Positions 63,228-64,000 of a stretch of DNA of 64,000 bases are shown piece by piece. The notes beneath the pieces are model-generated. The model searched no databases. It was not told the origin of the DNA and saw only the letters and a program-made list of their open reading frames with translations. Position numbers and translations under genes: made by a program. Source of the DNA: Paludibacteraceae bacterium (lineage in GTDB: Bacteria > Bacteroidota > Bacteroidia > Bacteroidales > Paludibacteraceae). Location of the stretch: contig JAILMN010000005.1 in NCBI GenBank assembly GCA_024692565.1, forward strand, positions 1-64,000, read 5' to 3'. Position 1 is the first letter of the stretch. Every line of letters starts with the position of its first letter.

Positions 63228-64000
63228 ATGGCAAAGACAGCTTTAATAACAGGTGTGACGGGGCAGGACGGAAGTTATCTGTCGGAGTTTCTGTTGGACA
63301 AAGGTTACGAGGTACACGGCATCATTCGCCGCAGTTCGGTGGACTACCGTGAGCGCATTGCTCATCTGGAGGGAACACCGCATTTTCACTTGCATTATGC
63401 CGACATGAGCGACTCGATGTCGCTGGTGAAACTGGTGGGCAAAGTGCAGCCGGATGAGATTTACAACCTCGCGGCGCAGAGTCATGTGCAGGTGTCGTTC
63501 GACGCGCCGGAGTTCACGGCGGACGTGGATGCCGTAGGTGTACTGCGTGTGCTGGAAGCCGTTCGTACGAATCATCTGGAGGCGAAATGCAAGATCTACC
63601 AGGCTTCGACGAGTGAGCTTTACGGTAAAGTGGAAGAAGTGCCTCAGAACGAGAACACGCCGTTCCATCCGTACAGCCCGTATGCCGTAGCGAAATTATA
63701 CGGCTATTGGATCATCAAGGAGTATCGCGAGGCATATAACATGTTCTGCTGCTCGGGTATCCTCTTCAACCATGAGAGCGAGCGTCGCGGCGAGACCTTT
63801 GTGACGCGTAAGATCACTTTAGCGGCAGCACGTATCGCGCATGGTCTGCAGGAGTGCCTGTATCTGGGCAATCTGGATAGTTGGCGCGATTGGGGTTACG
63901 CGAAGGACTACGTGGAGTGCATGTGGTTGATTCTGCAGCAGGACAAGCCGGAGGATTTCGTGATTGCTACGGGAGTGCAGCACACGGTGCGCGAGTTCGC
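63228..64000 (+). CDS. gmd: GDP-mannose 4,6-dehydratase Gmd (partial, C-terminus outside window)
   Basis: First step from GDP-mannose to GDP-fucose and related deoxy sugars. I translated from ATG 63228 ([20 protein letters not shown]). NADP loop GVTGQDG is at 9-15, the substrate site in QASTSELYG (Thr128, Glu130), and Tyr152-x3-Lys156 in YSPYAVAK. It also has [20 protein letters not shown] and [12 protein letters not shown]. Open to the window edge (257 codons). A GDP-fucose synthase gene would be expected next. Confidence 0.97.
   Translation, partial: MAKTALITGVTGQDGSYLSEFLLDKGYEVHGIIRRSSVDYRERIAHLEGTPHFHLHYADMSDSMSLVKLVGKVQPDEIYNLAAQSHVQVSFDAPEFTADVDAVGVLRVLEAVRTNHLEAKCKIYQASTSELYGKVEEVPQNENTPFHPYSPYAVAKLYGYWIIKEYREAYNMFCCSGILFNHESERRGETFVTRKITLAAARIAHGLQECLYLGNLDSWRDWGYAKDYVECMWLILQQDKPEDFVIATGVQHTVREF

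Noticed and set aside
63110..63352. 80-codon frame upstream of and inside gmd
   Set aside because: Begins in promoter sequence and overlaps gmd in another frame.
1..64000. CRISPR array, tRNA, rRNA or intact transposase
   Set aside because: None seen: no regularly spaced 24-40-bp repeats, no cloverleaf with CCA-end context in the intergenic gaps, and no DDE or tyrosine/serine recombinase gene.

Overview
The window is a gene-dense stretch of a Bacteroidota chromosome, most likely order Bacteroidales. The evidence is promoters of the TTG-N20-TAnnTTTG type, little use of Shine-Dalgarno sites, and lineage-typical genes: a PUR/DUF3276 protein, DUF4494, DUF4105, DUF6029, Omp28-like lipoproteins, an omega-bamD-coaBC group, and glycine-lipid acyltransferases. 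Base composition is moderate, except for a visibly AT-rich island at about 48.3-52.2 kb. I saw no rRNA, tRNA, CRISPR array or intact insertion sequence.

Layout. 1-3.7 kb (minus): nadE, murB, murA (cut by the window edge). 3.9-8.3 kb (plus): a short UvrA paralogue and a CPA2 antiporter. 8.3-15.7 kb (minus): dnaE, folC, prmA, tsaD and an exosortase-like protein. 15.9-18 kb: a membrane-anchored unknown (plus) and a secreted esterase (minus). 18.1-24.8 kb (minus): TonB-dependent-receptor-like protein, mutS, mltG, Usp. 24.9-38.3 kb (minus): one very tight run nusB-yajC-ybbR-degT-rpoN-PAP2-DUF4105-phosphatase-like-DUF4494-glsA-glsB-YggS/HAD fusion-cstA-engB. 38.5-44.4 kb: PUR protein (plus), then bamD-rpoZ-coaBC, two paralogous outer-membrane proteins with apbE, and a small DNA-binding-like protein (minus). 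44.5-47.9 kb (minus): two GH13 lipoproteins. 47.9-52.5 kb: a TIR-bounded repeat, a decayed DinD/Bro-N fragment and an AT-rich three-gene accessory operon. 53.0-58.1 kb (plus): a thioredoxin-fold envelope operon (TlpA-like, DUF6029, two Omp28-like lipoproteins, the second with a homopolymer frameshift). 58.2-60.8 kb: second copy of the repeat, then a FISUMP-like protein and a PagL-like barrel. 60.8-63.0 kb (minus): GT2 and an unknown helical protein. 63.2-64 kb (plus): gmd, cut by the edge.

Most of the window is cell-envelope work: peptidoglycan precursors and lytic transglycosylase, outer-membrane assembly, lipid and glycan synthesis, and starch lipoproteins. Replication, repair and translation housekeeping genes are interleaved with it.

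The least explained signals are four. (1) A 220-222-bp element with 13-bp terminal inverted repeats sits directly against the promoters of two unrelated operons. Its two copies keep the same fold through different stem sequences, and a diverged piece is translated inside murB. (2) Tandem heptamers of a different sequence at each site fill stop-to-start junctions and also mark the joint of a recurring C-terminal protein tail. (3) A PLP-binding YggS protein is fused to a HAD phosphatase. (4) An alkaline-phosphatase-like protein appears to have lost its active site.
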